DNA of 16,014 nt from Candidatus Sulfotelmatobacter sp. (GCA_030037575.1 JASHRB010000354.1:1-16014), one strand, 5' to 3'; numbered from the stretch's first letter, positions 6,269-15,561 are shown. Notes: generated by a model from the letters alone, not told the origin. Program-made: numbers and translations.

Positions 6269-7309
6269 ATGGCCGACCCTGCCTTACAGCGATCTGATAC
6301 GCCCTTCTCGCAACCCGCTGAAACGAAGCTGGTTAGCAGGGCGGGTCCGGTACCCGTGGTGGCTTCCTTCTTTGCCAGGGGCAAGAGCGGCGAAACCGCC
6401 GATCGCATCTTCAAAATTATCATCCTGCTCTGTGGCGTAGCTGTGCTGGCCACGTTGGCGTTGATTGTTTACGAACTGGTCCTGCGATCCGGACCCTCCT
6501 GGCGTACGTTTGGACTGAAGTTCTTCGCGGCTAGCGAGTGGGATCCGGTCAACGAGCAATTCGGTGCCCTGCCGTTCGTTTACGGAACTCTGGTTTCCTC
6601 GCTGCTTGCGCTTTTCATTGCTGTGCCGCTTTCCATTGGCGTAGCGGTTTTCACCACTGAGATGTGTCCCATTCCTTTGCGCGGCCCGCTATCGTTCTTC
6701 GTCGAGTTACTGGCTGCGATTCCCAGCGTGGTGTACGGACTATGGGCCATCTTTGTGCTCGTCCCGATCCTTAGCAACTACGCGGAACCTTTTCTCGCTA
6801 AAACGCTTGGCTGGACGGGCTTCTTCGACGGGCCGCCGTATGGCATCAGCATGTTGGCGGCGGGGATCATTCTTGCCATCATGATCATCCCGATCATTTC
6901 TTCAATCACGCGGGAAGTATTGATGGTTGTGCCCCGGCATCAGCGTGAAGCCGCACTCGCTCTCGGCGCTACCCGTTGGGAAATGATTCGCGTCGGGGTG
7001 CTGCGGAACGCACGTGCCGGAATAGTGGGCGGAATCATTCTTGGCCTCGGCCGTGCTCTCGGTGAAACTATGGCCGTAACCATGGTCATCGGAAACCGGC
7101 CGGAGATTTCAAAGTCTTTGTTCGCCCCCGGCTACACCATGGCAAGCGTGCTAGCCAACGAATTCAGCGAAGCGACGGGCGACGTTTATCTTTCCGCGCT
7201 GATCGAAATTGGCCTGGCGCTGTTCTTGGTGACCATCGTGGTCAATGCCTTAGCCAGATTGCTGGTGTGGACCGTCACGCGCGGCCAGCCTGCGAGCACA
7301 CATGCCTGA
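6269..7309 (+). CDS. pstC: Phosphate ABC transporter permease PstC
   Basis: A 346-residue inner-membrane permease. A polar N-terminal tail of about 45 residues precedes the first membrane helix (IFKIIILLCGVAVLATLALI), then a periplasmic loop and five more helices, the usual PstC plan. The cytoplasmic EAA loop that docks on PstB reads EAALALGATRWEMIRVG, followed by GRALGETMAVTMV, a strong PstC signature. With PstA it forms the channel for inorganic phosphate. An in-frame stop (TAG) sits just upstream, so translation cannot start earlier than ATG 6269. The GAGGAG ribosome-binding site is only one base from this ATG, unusually close, which might lower translation. pstA overlaps its end by 8 bases. 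Confidence 0.95.
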   Translation: MADPALQRSDTPFSQPAETKLVSRAGPVPVVASFFARGKSGETADRIFKIIILLCGVAVLATLALIVYELVLRSGPSWRTFGLKFFAASEWDPVNEQFGALPFVYGTLVSSLLALFIAVPLSIGVAVFTTEMCPIPLRGPLSFFVELLAAIPSVVYGLWAIFVLVPILSNYAEPFLAKTLGWTGFFDGPPYGISMLAAGIILAIMIIPIISSITREVLMVVPRHQREAALALGATRWEMIRVGVLRNARAGIVGGIILGLGRALGETMAVTMVIGNRPEISKSLFAPGYTMASVLANEFSEATGDVYLSALIEIGLALFLVTIVVNALARLLVWTVTRGQPASTHA

Positions 7310-8186
7310 GACCGCCAAAAAGTCTGAGCTTCACGCAGTTCCACCGATTGCCCTGCGGCGCCGGATTGTCGACCACCTGATGACCGCTGCATCGGTGGTA
7401 ACAGTGATTCTGGTGCTGGCGCCGTTGTTTGCGATTTTTGCCTATCTCGTCTATCGCGGAGTAGGTTCGATTAACTGGGCGTTTCTCACGCAGACGCCGA
7501 AGCCGGTGGGCGAGACCGGAGGGGGCATGGCCAACGCGGTCGTGGGCTCGGCGCTCATTCTGGCGATTGCCAGCGTCATCGGTGTTCCGCTTGGCATCGG
7601 GGCGGGCATCTACCTGGCCGAGTTCGGACGTAACCGGTTCGGTGATGTAATCCGCTTTACCGCCGATGTGCTCAACGGCGTGCCCTCGATAGTGATCGGG
7701 ATCGTAGCTTACGCAATCGTGGTTCTTTCGCAGCGCCATTTCTCTGCGCTGGCCGGGGGCGTGGCGCTGGCGATCATGATGATCCCAACCATTACCCGCA
7801 CCACCGAGGAAATGCTTCTGCTGGTGCCGCAGGCCTTGCGCGAGGCGGCGTACGGCTTGGGTATTCCGCGCTGGCGGACCACTCTTTCGATCACTTTGCG
7901 CGCCGCGACTTCTGGCGTGATCACAGGAATAATGCTCGCGTTCGCTCGTGTCGCGGGCGAAACCGCGCCGCTGCTATTTACCGCGTTCGGCAACCAGTTT
8001 TGGAACCTGCGCATAAACCAGCCCACCGCCGCATTGTCGCTGCAAATTTTTAACTATGCAATTTCTCCCTATGATGAGTGGCACCGCCAAGCGTGGGCGG
8101 GAGCGTTGGTGTTGATTGTACTCATTGTCTCCGCGGTTGCAGCCGTGCGCGTCGCCGTGCGCCGTGGTACCTTCGGAGCAGCTTAG
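7302..8186 (+). CDS. pstA: Phosphate ABC transporter permease PstA
   Basis: A 294-residue inner-membrane permease, the partner of PstC. A short basic N-terminal stretch (RRRIVDH) precedes the first helix; six hydrophobic helices can be drawn. PstA signatures include the GVPSIVIGI helix, the EAA loop [18 protein letters not shown] and the following [17 protein letters not shown]. Its ATG overlaps the 3' end of pstC by 8 bases, which suggests translational coupling and equal amounts of the two subunits. It ends 4 bases before pstB. Confidence 0.95.
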   Translation: MPETAKKSELHAVPPIALRRRIVDHLMTAASVVTVILVLAPLFAIFAYLVYRGVGSINWAFLTQTPKPVGETGGGMANAVVGSALILAIASVIGVPLGIGAGIYLAEFGRNRFGDVIRFTADVLNGVPSIVIGIVAYAIVVLSQRHFSALAGGVALAIMMIPTITRTTEEMLLLVPQALREAAYGLGIPRWRTTLSITLRAATSGVITGIMLAFARVAGETAPLLFTAFGNQFWNLRINQPTAALSLQIFNYAISPYDEWHRQAWAGALVLIVLIVSAVAAVRVAVRRGTFGAA

Positions 8187-8190
8187 TTTT

Positions 8191-8949
8191 ATGGGCGTTG
8201 GCATCCAGGTCGAACAGTTGAACGCGTGGTACGGCAAGACGCAGGCTTTGTACGATATCCGCCTGTCGGTTGCGGCGAACCATGCTACAGCCCTCATTGG
8301 ACCTTCGGGCTGCGGCAAATCGACGTTCATCCGTTGCCTGAATCGCATGCACGAGACGATTCCGGATGCGCACGTGACGGGCAGCGTTCGCATCGGCGAC
8401 ATCGACGCTTACAACGGGACTTCACCCACGCAGCTCCGTCGGCGGGTTGGAATGGTGTTTCAAAAGCCGAATCCTTTTCCCACCATGTCGATTTACGACA
8501 ACGTGGCATCCGGGCTAAAGCTGAACGGTTTCAGTGATCGGCACAAACTCGACGAAGTCGTGCATCGTTCCCTCGACTCTGCGGCCTTGTGGGATGAAGT
8601 GAAGGACCACATTCACAAGAAATCTGGCGCGAGCCTTTCCGGCGGTCAGCAGCAGCGGTTGTGCATCGCGCGAGCTCTAGCCGTGGAGCCCGAGGTTTTG
8701 CTGATGGATGAGCCCTGCTCGGCGCTCGATCCGATTTCTACGGGAAAAATCGAAGAATTGATCTTTCAGCTGAAGGAGCGGTATACCATCGTTATTGTTA
8801 CGCATAATATGCAACAGGCCGCGCGCGTGGCCGAGTATACGGGATTCTTTTTGCTGGGCAAAATGATTGAATTCGATAAGACGGAAAAGATTTTCACCAA
8901 GCCGTCGGAAAAGAAGACGGAAGATTACATCACGGGGCGCTTTGGATAG
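8191..8949 (+). CDS. pstB: Phosphate ABC transporter ATP-binding protein PstB
   Basis: A 252-residue cytoplasmic ATPase, the usual PstB length. I place the start at ATG 8191, 4 bases after the pstA stop, because the protein then begins right before the first beta strand; the frame is open further upstream inside pstA. Walker A is GPSGCGKST (37-45), the Q-loop lies in [11 protein letters not shown] (a PstB hallmark), the ABC signature is LSGGQQQR (149-156), Walker B is LLMDEP with E174, and the switch His is H205 in VTHNMQQA. It powers phosphate import by PstC/PstA. GGAG at 8175-8178, within the end of pstA, is the only ribosome-binding-site candidate and is rather distant. Confidence 0.96.
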   Translation: MGVGIQVEQLNAWYGKTQALYDIRLSVAANHATALIGPSGCGKSTFIRCLNRMHETIPDAHVTGSVRIGDIDAYNGTSPTQLRRRVGMVFQKPNPFPTMSIYDNVASGLKLNGFSDRHKLDEVVHRSLDSAALWDEVKDHIHKKSGASLSGGQQQRLCIARALAVEPEVLLMDEPCSALDPISTGKIEELIFQLKERYTIVIVTHNMQQAARVAEYTGFFLLGKMIEFDKTEKIFTKPSEKKTEDYITGRFG

Positions 8950-9019
8950 CGGTTGGCAGCCGTAATGGAGTTTGAGCGGGGAACTGACCAAGAAGCAGGG
9001 AACCAGAAAGGTTTAGAGA

Positions 9020-9742
9020 ATGCGCACGCGCTTTCAACAAGGGCTTGACGATCTCCGCCAAAAGCTGCTCCGCATGGGTGGATTGGCAGAGCAAGCGGTC
9101 GACCGAGCCCGCCAAGCCTATGTCGACCGCGATCTGAATCGTTGCCAGATGATTCTCGAAGGCGAAAGCCTGATCAACGACTCCGAGCGCGAGATCGACG
9201 AAGCCGCTTTCGATTTGCTGGCCATGCAGCAGCCCATGGCGGTTGACCTGCGTTTCATTCTTGCCGTGACAAAGATAAATTCCGATCTGGAGCGGGTAGG
9301 CGATCAGGCCGTAAATATCGCCGAGCGGGTCATGGACATGATCAATCTTCCGGTGGTTGATCTCCCGGTTGATATCGCTCGAATGGGCGCTGCGGTAAGC
9401 GCCATGGTGCGACGGTCACTGGAGTCGTTTATTGAAGCAAAAGTTGAACTCGCCCAGGCGGTACTGGAAATGGATAATGTTATCGACCGCATGAAGGACG
9501 ATGCCTTCATACAGCTGGTAAAGACCATGAACCAGCGCCCGGAAAGCGTGCGCCAGGCGCTCGATGCGTTGCTTGTGGCGCGCAACCTGGAGCGCGTGGC
9601 CGACCACGCAACCAATATCGCCGAGGACGTAATTTTCTGGGTGCAAGGCTCGGATGTGCGCCACAATGTGAACGCCGAAGAACACGCCGAGCATCTGCCG
9701 GGTTCGCCGGGCCCGGCTCGAGCCTCGGGCGGGTTGGACTAG
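9020..9742 (+). CDS. phoU: Phosphate transport and signalling regulator PhoU
   Basis: A 240-residue cytoplasmic all-helical protein made of two three-helix repeats. Each repeat carries the metal-binding E/DxxxD motif: LERVGDQAVNIAE with E91 and D95, and LERVADHATNIAE with E191 and D195. PhoU links the Pst transporter to the PhoR-type sensor kinase and lowers Pho-regulon expression when phosphate is plentiful. The ATG at 9020 has an AGAAAGG ribosome-binding site. The 70-base gap after pstB has no clear terminator, so it is likely in the same operon. No PhoR/PhoB pair is in the window. The Pro/Gly-rich last 15 residues are an extra tail without an obvious role. Confidence 0.94.
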   Translation: MRTRFQQGLDDLRQKLLRMGGLAEQAVDRARQAYVDRDLNRCQMILEGESLINDSEREIDEAAFDLLAMQQPMAVDLRFILAVTKINSDLERVGDQAVNIAERVMDMINLPVVDLPVDIARMGAAVSAMVRRSLESFIEAKVELAQAVLEMDNVIDRMKDDAFIQLVKTMNQRPESVRQALDALLVARNLERVADHATNIAEDVIFWVQGSDVRHNVNAEEHAEHLPGSPGPARASGGLD

Positions 9743-9805
9743 CTTTGCATTCCGCTCTTTGACCGGTCGCGACGCCTTTCGGAATATGGTTTGCGCTCTC
9801 CCTTT

Positions 9806-9834
9806 TTGACCCAAATTCCCGCTTCGGTTACGCT
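9806..9834 (+). promoter_or_regulatory. Possible promoter of the YVTN-phosphoesterase gene
   Basis: TTGACC (9806-9811, 5/6) and TACGCT (9829-9834, 3/6) are 17 bases apart, about 55 bases before the GTG start. The weak -10 makes this tentative; read-through from phoU is the alternative. Confidence 0.35.
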
Positions 9835-9889
9835 CATTTCTTCGATACATTCTTGAGCACCGAGTGCTTCATTTTCTGGCGGAGGCCCC

Positions 9890-12694
9890 GTGACCCGATT
9901 TGCCCGCGTTCTGTCAGTAGCAGCCCTGATCGTCCCGATCGCGCTTTCCAGTCAGAAAAAGGAAGGTGCCGGCACCGCCATCCCGCTGCCCAGCAGCAAA
10001 ATGCTTACCGTGCCTTCGCCGGGCCGAATCGGGAACACTAACAGTTTTCCCGCGACGATCGGCATCAGTCCGGATGGCCGTTACGCCGCGCTGCTGAACG
10101 ATGGCTACGGCACTCAGGAAACTTTGGCCACGCAGTCGATCGCCATTCTCGACCTCAAAACAAATCAACTTTCCGACTTTCCCGACAAGCGCTTTGGCGA
10201 AGATGTACATCAGAGCTATTTTCTCGGCTTGGTCTTCGGTTCCGACGGCCGGCATCTCTATGCTTCGGTCGGTTCGATCACGGATCCAACTGGACAAAAG
10301 CCCGGTGATACGGGCAATGGCATCGCCGTGTACCGATTTGCCGAAGGAAGGGTTTCGCCGCAGCGATTCCTTGCAATTCCGCCGCAACGGCTCGCGGAAG
10401 GAAAAGAAGTCGCCGCCCAACTGCAAAAAACTCCGCAGGGAACTGGGATTCCTTATCCCGCGGGGTTGGCTTTGATTCCGGGCAAAGAGCACGATCGCCT
10501 TCTTGTTGCCGACGATCTTTCCGACAACGTCGTTCTGCTCGACGTTGACAGCGGCAAAATCCTGCGGCGCTTCGACCTCAGCACGAAAGCGCTGGTGCCG
10601 TCTTCGTTTCCTTACACGGTAATTGCCACACGCGATGGCCGCCGCGCCTGGTGCAGCTTGTGGAACGCATCGCAGGTTGCGGAGCTCGATTTGGTCGGTG
10701 GCAAAGTGGTGCGCTGGATCAAATTGAAAGAGCCGGAAGATCCCACCGCTCCGGGTTCGCATCCGACGGCGATGCTGCTGAGCCGGGATGAAAAACAGCT
10801 ATATGTGGCGCTCTCCAACATTGACGAAGTCTTCATCTTGTCAACCGTCGATCCGACTCTGTCGCTTGCATTCAAAACCACAATTCCCGCGCAGAAGTAT
10901 TGGGGCAGCTATCCCGCAGCTCTGGCGCTGTCGCCGGACGGCAAGCAGTTGTTTGTGGCCGAGTCTTCGCTCGACTCGGTTGGGGTTTTTGGTGTATCGG
11001 TCTCAGGGTCCGGCGTTAAGACTGTGGGAGCACTTGGTTTCATCCCCACCGATTGGTATCCCAGCGCGCTTGCCATTCGCGGCGACGACTTGCTCATCGC
11101 TACCGCCAAAGGCCAAGGCTCACGGCCAAATGCTGAAATGGGCAAAACTCCCTGGGAAATCCACCATCACGAGCACCCCTACATTCCCACGCTGATTCGC
11201 GGATCAATTGCACGGCTCAATATTCCCTCGACTCTCGGCCAACTCGATGAACTCACGCGCGTCGTCGAGCACGACAATCTATTGAACGGCGATCCGGGCA
11301 AAATCCAGTTTGCCGGCGCCAGGGATCCCATCAAGCATGTGATCTATATCATCAAAGAGAACCGCACCTACGATCAGGTGCTCGGCGATCTCAGATCTGG
11401 GAACGGTGATCCTTCGCTTACGCTCTACGGCGCGGACGTCACTCCCAACGAACACCAACTGGCGTTGCAATTCGGCGTGCTCGATAATTTCTACGACAGC
11501 GGCGAAGTCTCGGGCGACGGGCATCTTTGGTCGACCGCCGCGATTGCTAGCGACTACAATGAAAGAACATGGCAGATCGCCTACCGTGGCAAGGAGCGTA
11601 CGTACGATTTTCAAGGAACGGTCGCCGGCGAGTTTCCGCTCGACCACAATGAATCTGACATCGACGATCCCTCGACCGGATTCCTTTGGGATAATCTGGC
11701 CCGCAATGGTTTGACCTACCGCGATTACGGCGAATACGTGAACGCCGAATGGTGCAATAAAATTCGCACCGCCGCGTCTCCCAAGCAGAGGACTCCCTCG
11801 GGGGTCGAAGCACCGTGCCCACGCAGCGCTGTGAACCAGGGTGAAACGTTGGATTCAAACGTAGGCGATCCGCACGGCAGTGCAAGCCCCTGGCCGTGGG
11901 CCGTGCCGATGTTCAAGCGCGTAAAGGCTTCGAAGGCCCTGCTGCGTGACCACTTCGACGGGCTCTATCCTGATTTCAACACCGATTATCCCGACCAGCT
12001 TCGCGCCGATGAATTCCTGAACGAGTTCGCCGCCTACCAGCGCGCTCGAGAAGAGAACGAATCTCCTGAATATCAACTGCCCGCGTTCTTGCTGCTCTAT
12101 TTTCCGGATGATCACACTGGGGGGACGCGCCCCGGTCATCCCCGCCCGGCGGCGTCCGTGGCTGATAATGACCTTGCTGTGGGGCGCGTGGTCGAAGCCG
12201 TTTCCCACAGTGTCTACTGGGATGACACCGCCATCTTCGTTCTCGAAGATGATGCCCAGGACGGCGGCGATCACGTTGACGCCCACCGCTCGATTGCATT
12301 TGCCATCAGCAAATACTCGCCGGGAAGCGCGGCTGAACCTTATGTCGAGCATCGCTTTTATACCACCGTCAACATGATTCATACGATGGAGATGCTGCTC
12401 GGCTTGCCGCCCATGAACCAGAACGACGCGTACGCTCCAGTGATGGGAGTCATGTTCTCGGGTACGGGCAATCAGCCTGCTTTTCGCGCGGACCGGCGCA
12501 ATCTCAACAACGGTTTAATCTATGAGACCAATCGGAGCGATGCACCCGGAGCCAGCGATTCAGCGAAAATGGATTTCTCGCGGGCCGACGCAGCCGGAGC
12601 GGCAAAGCTGAACCAGGTTTTGTGGCGCGACCAAAAAGGCGATGCGCCCATGCCCGCCCCGAAACATGCGGTTATGGCCGCGGGTGACGACTAG
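9890..12694 (+). CDS. Secreted YVTN beta-propeller/phosphoesterase fusion protein
   Basis: A 934-residue exported protein starting at GTG 9890, five bases after a GGAGG ribosome-binding site. Residues 1-21 are a signal peptide. Residues about 45-420 are a beta-propeller with repeated blades (ATIGISPDGRYAAL, HPTAMLLSRDEKQLYVAL, YPAALALSPDGKQLFVAE), as in YVTN/lactonase-like propellers. Residues about 480-870 are a phosphoesterase of the acid phosphatase/phospholipase C family (PF04185 type): KHVIYIIKENRTYDQ with E490-N491 and, far downstream, EDDAQDGGDHVDAHR with D787-D788 and H795, the two halves of the metal site in this alkaline-phosphatase-like fold. GDGHLWST in between may hold the nucleophile (inference). 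It lies directly after phoU, so a role in freeing phosphate from organic esters outside the cytoplasm is reasonable, but the substrate is not known. Confidence 0.88.
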   Translation: MTRFARVLSVAALIVPIALSSQKKEGAGTAIPLPSSKMLTVPSPGRIGNTNSFPATIGISPDGRYAALLNDGYGTQETLATQSIAILDLKTNQLSDFPDKRFGEDVHQSYFLGLVFGSDGRHLYASVGSITDPTGQKPGDTGNGIAVYRFAEGRVSPQRFLAIPPQRLAEGKEVAAQLQKTPQGTGIPYPAGLALIPGKEHDRLLVADDLSDNVVLLDVDSGKILRRFDLSTKALVPSSFPYTVIATRDGRRAWCSLWNASQVAELDLVGGKVVRWIKLKEPEDPTAPGSHPTAMLLSRDEKQLYVALSNIDEVFILSTVDPTLSLAFKTTIPAQKYWGSYPAALALSPDGKQLFVAESSLDSVGVFGVSVSGSGVKTVGALGFIPTDWYPSALAIRGDDLLIATAKGQGSRPNAEMGKTPWEIHHHEHPYIPTLIRGSIARLNIPSTLGQLDELTRVVEHDNLLNGDPGKIQFAGARDPIKHVIYIIKENRTYDQVLGDLRSGNGDPSLTLYGADVTPNEHQLALQFGVLDNFYDSGEVSGDGHLWSTAAIASDYNERTWQIAYRGKERTYDFQGTVAGEFPLDHNESDIDDPSTGFLWDNLARNGLTYRDYGEYVNAEWCNKIRTAASPKQRTPSGVEAPCPRSAVNQGETLDSNVGDPHGSASPWPWAVPMFKRVKASKALLRDHFDGLYPDFNTDYPDQLRADEFLNEFAAYQRAREENESPEYQLPAFLLLYFPDDHTGGTRPGHPRPAASVADNDLAVGRVVEAVSHSVYWDDTAIFVLEDDAQDGGDHVDAHRSIAFAISKYSPGSAAEPYVEHRFYTTVNMIHTMEMLLGLPPMNQNDAYAPVMGVMFSGTGNQPAFRADRRNLNNGLIYETNRSDAPGASDSAKMDFSRADAAGAAKLNQVLWRDQKGDAPMPAPKHAVMAAGDD

Positions 12695-12937
12695 AACGAA
12701 CTCCAAGCGGAAGGGAAAATACACAAAAGAGCAGGAATCGCAAAGCGCGTCGGCAGCCGCTTGAGTTGTGCATGAAGTCGCCGGCGAGCGAGCCGGCCGG
12801 CGCTCCGCAGCGTGAAGCAGGTCTCGCAGACGTCGCCGCCACCGCAGCCGCCGGCAGCACCTCAAAACCGATGTAATCGCCCGGCGTGACGTGCCGGCTT
12901 GTTGCAACCGCGCTTGCCCTTACAGGACGCCGCAACT

Positions 12938-12966
12938 TTGCCCATCTTGGGCACGCGCTTTACACT
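12938..12966 (+). promoter_or_regulatory. nadE: Candidate promoter of nadE giving a leaderless mRNA
   Basis: TTGCCC (12938-12943) and TACACT (12961-12966), each 4/6 of consensus, are 17 bases apart. A start 6-7 bases after the -10 falls on the GTG at 12973 itself, which fits the lack of a ribosome-binding site there. Confidence 0.4.
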
Positions 12967-12972
12967 GGATTG

Positions 12973-14613
12973 GTGAAGATTGCGCTCGCCCAGATCAATC
13001 CAACCGTAGGAGATTTCTCCGGCAATGCCTCCAAGATAATTAACTTTTCCCGCCGCGCACAGGCAAGCGGCGCTGGACTCGTTCTTTTTCCGGAACTGTC
13101 GGTTTGTGGTTATCCGCCGCGCGATCTGGTCGAGCGGCCATTTTTTGTCTCGCGCAATCGCGAAACCGCCGAGCAGATTGCGGCGGCCACCCGGGGCATT
13201 TCGGTGATTTGCGGCCTGGTTACGCCAGCACAATCGCAAACCGGAAAATCCGTGATGAATTCGGCGGCGCTTCTGATGGACGGCAAAATCGCGTTCGTGC
13301 AGTCCAAAATGCTTTTGCCGACGTACGATGTCTTTGACGAGATGCGCAATTTCGCCCCCGCCAAAAGCCAGGCCTTGTTTCCCCTCAGCGGGAACCAAGC
13401 GGCGCTCACCATCTGCGAGGACGCTTGGAACGACAAGTTGTTCTGGCCAAAGCGGCTGTACACGGTCGATCCCATCGAAGCTCTGATTCGCGCGGGCGGA
13501 AACCTGGTTCTGAATATCTCCGCATCGCCCTTTTGGATCGGCAAACGCGAGCTTCGCCGCGACATGCTGGCCTCGATTGCTCGCCAGCACAAGGTTCCGG
13601 TCGCGATGGTCAATCAGATCGGAGGCAACGACAGCTTGGTCTTCGATGGGTCTAGCTTTGTTTTGAACGCGGAGGGAACCGTCATCGCGCGGGCAAGTTC
13701 TTTCGAAGAGGACATGATTTACTTCGATTCCCAGTCGCTCAGCGGAGAACTGCACCCGCAGATCGAAGGAGAAGAGGCCAGTGTCTACGCCGCGTTGGTT
13801 TTGGGTACACGCGATTACATGCGGAAGTGCGGATTTCAGAAGGCCATTGTTGGGCTGAGCGGAGGAATCGATTCGGCTCTGACGGCGGTGATTGCCGCTG
13901 ATGCCGTGGGCCCGCAGAATGTGATCGGCGTGGGCATGCCAGGACCGTATTCTTCTCCGGGCTCAATCGAAGATGCGCGCACGCTGGCCGTGAATCTCGG
14001 TGTTCGCTTCGAACTGCTATCCATAAACTGTGCCTACGAAGCATATCGAAAAACGTTGCAAAACGTCTTTGCGGGAAAGCAAGAAGACGTGACGGAGGAA
14101 AACATTCAATCGCGGGCGCGCGGAACATTGCTGATGGCGCTCTCGAATAAATTCGGAGCGATCGTGCTCTCCACCGGCAACAAGAGCGAACTCGGCGTCG
14201 GTTACTGTACACTTTATGGAGACATGGTGGGTGGCCTTGCAGTTATCTCCGATGTGCCCAAAACACTGGTGTACCGTTTAAGCCGCTATGTGAACTCGCG
14301 GCGTCCGGTTATTCCGCGGGCTACGCTCGAAAAGCCGCCGTCGGCGGAGTTGCGGCCCAACCAGCAGGATAGCGACTCCTTGCCACCCTACGAAATTCTC
14401 GATGCGGTACTCGAAGACTATGTGGAGGACGCACACTCGGCGGAGAGAATTGCCGTCGATCGTAGCTTCGATCCTGAACTGGTGCGCCGGGTGATTCGAA
14501 TGGTGGACCGAGCGGAATACAAACGTCAGCAGGCGGCACCAGGCATTAAGATTTCTCCCAAGGCATTCGGCTATGGTCGGCGTTTTCCGATCGCGGCGAA
14601 GAACGAGGCTTGA
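12973..14613 (+). CDS. nadE: Glutamine-dependent NAD(+) synthetase NadE
   Basis: A 546-residue two-domain cytoplasmic enzyme that makes NAD from nicotinate adenine dinucleotide, ATP and glutamine. The N-terminal nitrilase-type glutaminase has the triad E41 (FPELSVCGYPP), K112 (SKMLLPTYDVFDE) and C148 (TICEDAW). The C-terminal synthetase has the P-loop SGGIDS (296-301) and the STGNKSELGVGYCTLYGDM signature. The start is at GTG 12973 because the first strand (KIALAQINPTVGDF) follows directly; an adjacent in-frame TTG (12970) and a GTG at 12886 are alternatives, the latter adding 29 residues foreign to the family. No ribosome-binding site precedes 12973. Between 12695 and this start I see no gene. 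Confidence 0.95.
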   Translation: MKIALAQINPTVGDFSGNASKIINFSRRAQASGAGLVLFPELSVCGYPPRDLVERPFFVSRNRETAEQIAAATRGISVICGLVTPAQSQTGKSVMNSAALLMDGKIAFVQSKMLLPTYDVFDEMRNFAPAKSQALFPLSGNQAALTICEDAWNDKLFWPKRLYTVDPIEALIRAGGNLVLNISASPFWIGKRELRRDMLASIARQHKVPVAMVNQIGGNDSLVFDGSSFVLNAEGTVIARASSFEEDMIYFDSQSLSGELHPQIEGEEASVYAALVLGTRDYMRKCGFQKAIVGLSGGIDSALTAVIAADAVGPQNVIGVGMPGPYSSPGSIEDARTLAVNLGVRFELLSINCAYEAYRKTLQNVFAGKQEDVTEENIQSRARGTLLMALSNKFGAIVLSTGNKSELGVGYCTLYGDMVGGLAVISDVPKTLVYRLSRYVNSRRPVIPRATLEKPPSAELRPNQQDSDSLPPYEILDAVLEDYVEDAHSAERIAVDRSFDPELVRRVIRMVDRAEYKRQQAAPGIKISPKAFGYGRRFPIAAKNEA

Positions 14614-14618
14614 AAGAC

Positions 14619-14640
14619 CGCAAGACCGAAAAATCTTGCG
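14619..14640. other. Short hairpin between nadE and the DsbA-like gene
   Basis: CGCAAGA (14619-14625) pairs perfectly with TCTTGCG (14634-14640) around an 8-base loop, six bases after the nadE stop. No T-run follows, so it is not a typical terminator; it could mark an RNA 3' end or be chance. Confidence 0.35.
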
Positions 14641-14676
14641 AGCAATATTCCCGGCCTGATTCATCGAAAGGAAGAC

Positions 14677-15561
14677 ATGCGTATTGGTTCCATTTTCCTG
14701 GTCATTGTTGTGCTGAGCTCGAGTGGCATCGGACAAACTGCAAAATCGACGGGCAAGAACGTTTCGATACCCGTGGTGCTGCCTTCAGAAGCCACGGTCG
14801 ACTCCTTCATGCAGCAAACCTTCGGCTACGAACCCCAGGTGAGTTGGAAGATCACCAGCATCAAGCCTGCGCCCGTGCCCGGTCTTGCACAGGTGGATGT
14901 CGTGCTTGCCAGCCCGCAGGGTCAGCAAATGAGCCGCTTCTACGTCACCGCGGACGGGGAGCATGCCGTGATCGGTGAGATTATTCCGTTTGGTGCGAAG
15001 CCCTTTGAAGCGGCGCGAAAAATACTCGACAAGGGCATTACCGGACCGGCCCGCGGGCCAAAAGATTCGCCCGTGACGATCGTGGAGTTTGGAGATCTCC
15101 AATGTCCCGCATGCAAAGCGGCACAGCCCGCGATTGAGGCGCTCGTTGCATCTGAGCCGAATGCCCGATTTGTCTTTCAGAATTTTCCGCTGGAGATGCA
15201 CAACTGGGCCGCCAAGGGAGCGGCTTACGCCGATTGCGTGGGAAAAGCCTCGAACGATGCATTCTGGAAGTTCATCTCCAAAACCTACGAGAACCAGGCC
15301 GAGATTACGGCCGAAAATGTCGATGAAAAATTAACCGCCATCGCCGACGTATCGGGGGTGAGAGGGGTTGATATTGCAGCTTGCGCCACGACTCCCGCGG
15401 CCAGAGCCGATGTCGATGTTTCGCTAGCCCTGGGCAAGCAAGTGAATGTAACCGGCACGCCCACCCTTTTTATTAACGGACGCAGCATCGGCAACGTCGG
15501 TACCGTTCCCGCCGAAAGTTTGAAGGGGCTGGTGGATTTCGCCGCGAAAGAAGGGAAATAG
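14677..15561 (+). CDS. Exported DsbA/thioredoxin-fold protein (Thioredoxin_4 type)
   Basis: A 294-residue exported protein. The ATG at 14677 has GGAAG five bases upstream. Residues 1-19 are a signal peptide (MRIGSIFLVIVVLSSSGIGQ). Residues about 30-120 form an N-terminal domain I do not recognise by name, and residues about 125-290 are a DsbA-like thioredoxin fold with an inserted helical part. The redox pair is C143-P-A-C146 in FGDLQCPACKAAQP, and the cis-proline loop is GTPTLFINGR (P262). C224-range CVGKA and CATTP cysteines in the helical insert could form a second disulfide. Such proteins oxidise or isomerise disulfides in exported proteins; the direction cannot be read here. No DsbB/VKOR partner gene is visible. 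It converges with the secretin gene. Confidence 0.88.
   Translation: MRIGSIFLVIVVLSSSGIGQTAKSTGKNVSIPVVLPSEATVDSFMQQTFGYEPQVSWKITSIKPAPVPGLAQVDVVLASPQGQQMSRFYVTADGEHAVIGEIIPFGAKPFEAARKILDKGITGPARGPKDSPVTIVEFGDLQCPACKAAQPAIEALVASEPNARFVFQNFPLEMHNWAAKGAAYADCVGKASNDAFWKFISKTYENQAEITAENVDEKLTAIADVSGVRGVDIAACATTPAARADVDVSLALGKQVNVTGTPTLFINGRSIGNVGTVPAESLKGLVDFAAKEGK

Noticed and set aside
12772..12876. 34-codon plus-strand frame (ATG 12772 to TAA 12876)
   Set aside because: Ala-rich, no ribosome-binding site, no known family; likely chance in GC-rich DNA.
12672..12935. Minus-strand frames in the GC-rich gap before nadE, including a Cys-rich stretch CGGDVCETC
   Set aside because: The Cys-rich frame has a stop just upstream and no start codon; the others overlap the end of the phosphoesterase gene and look like GC-driven chance.
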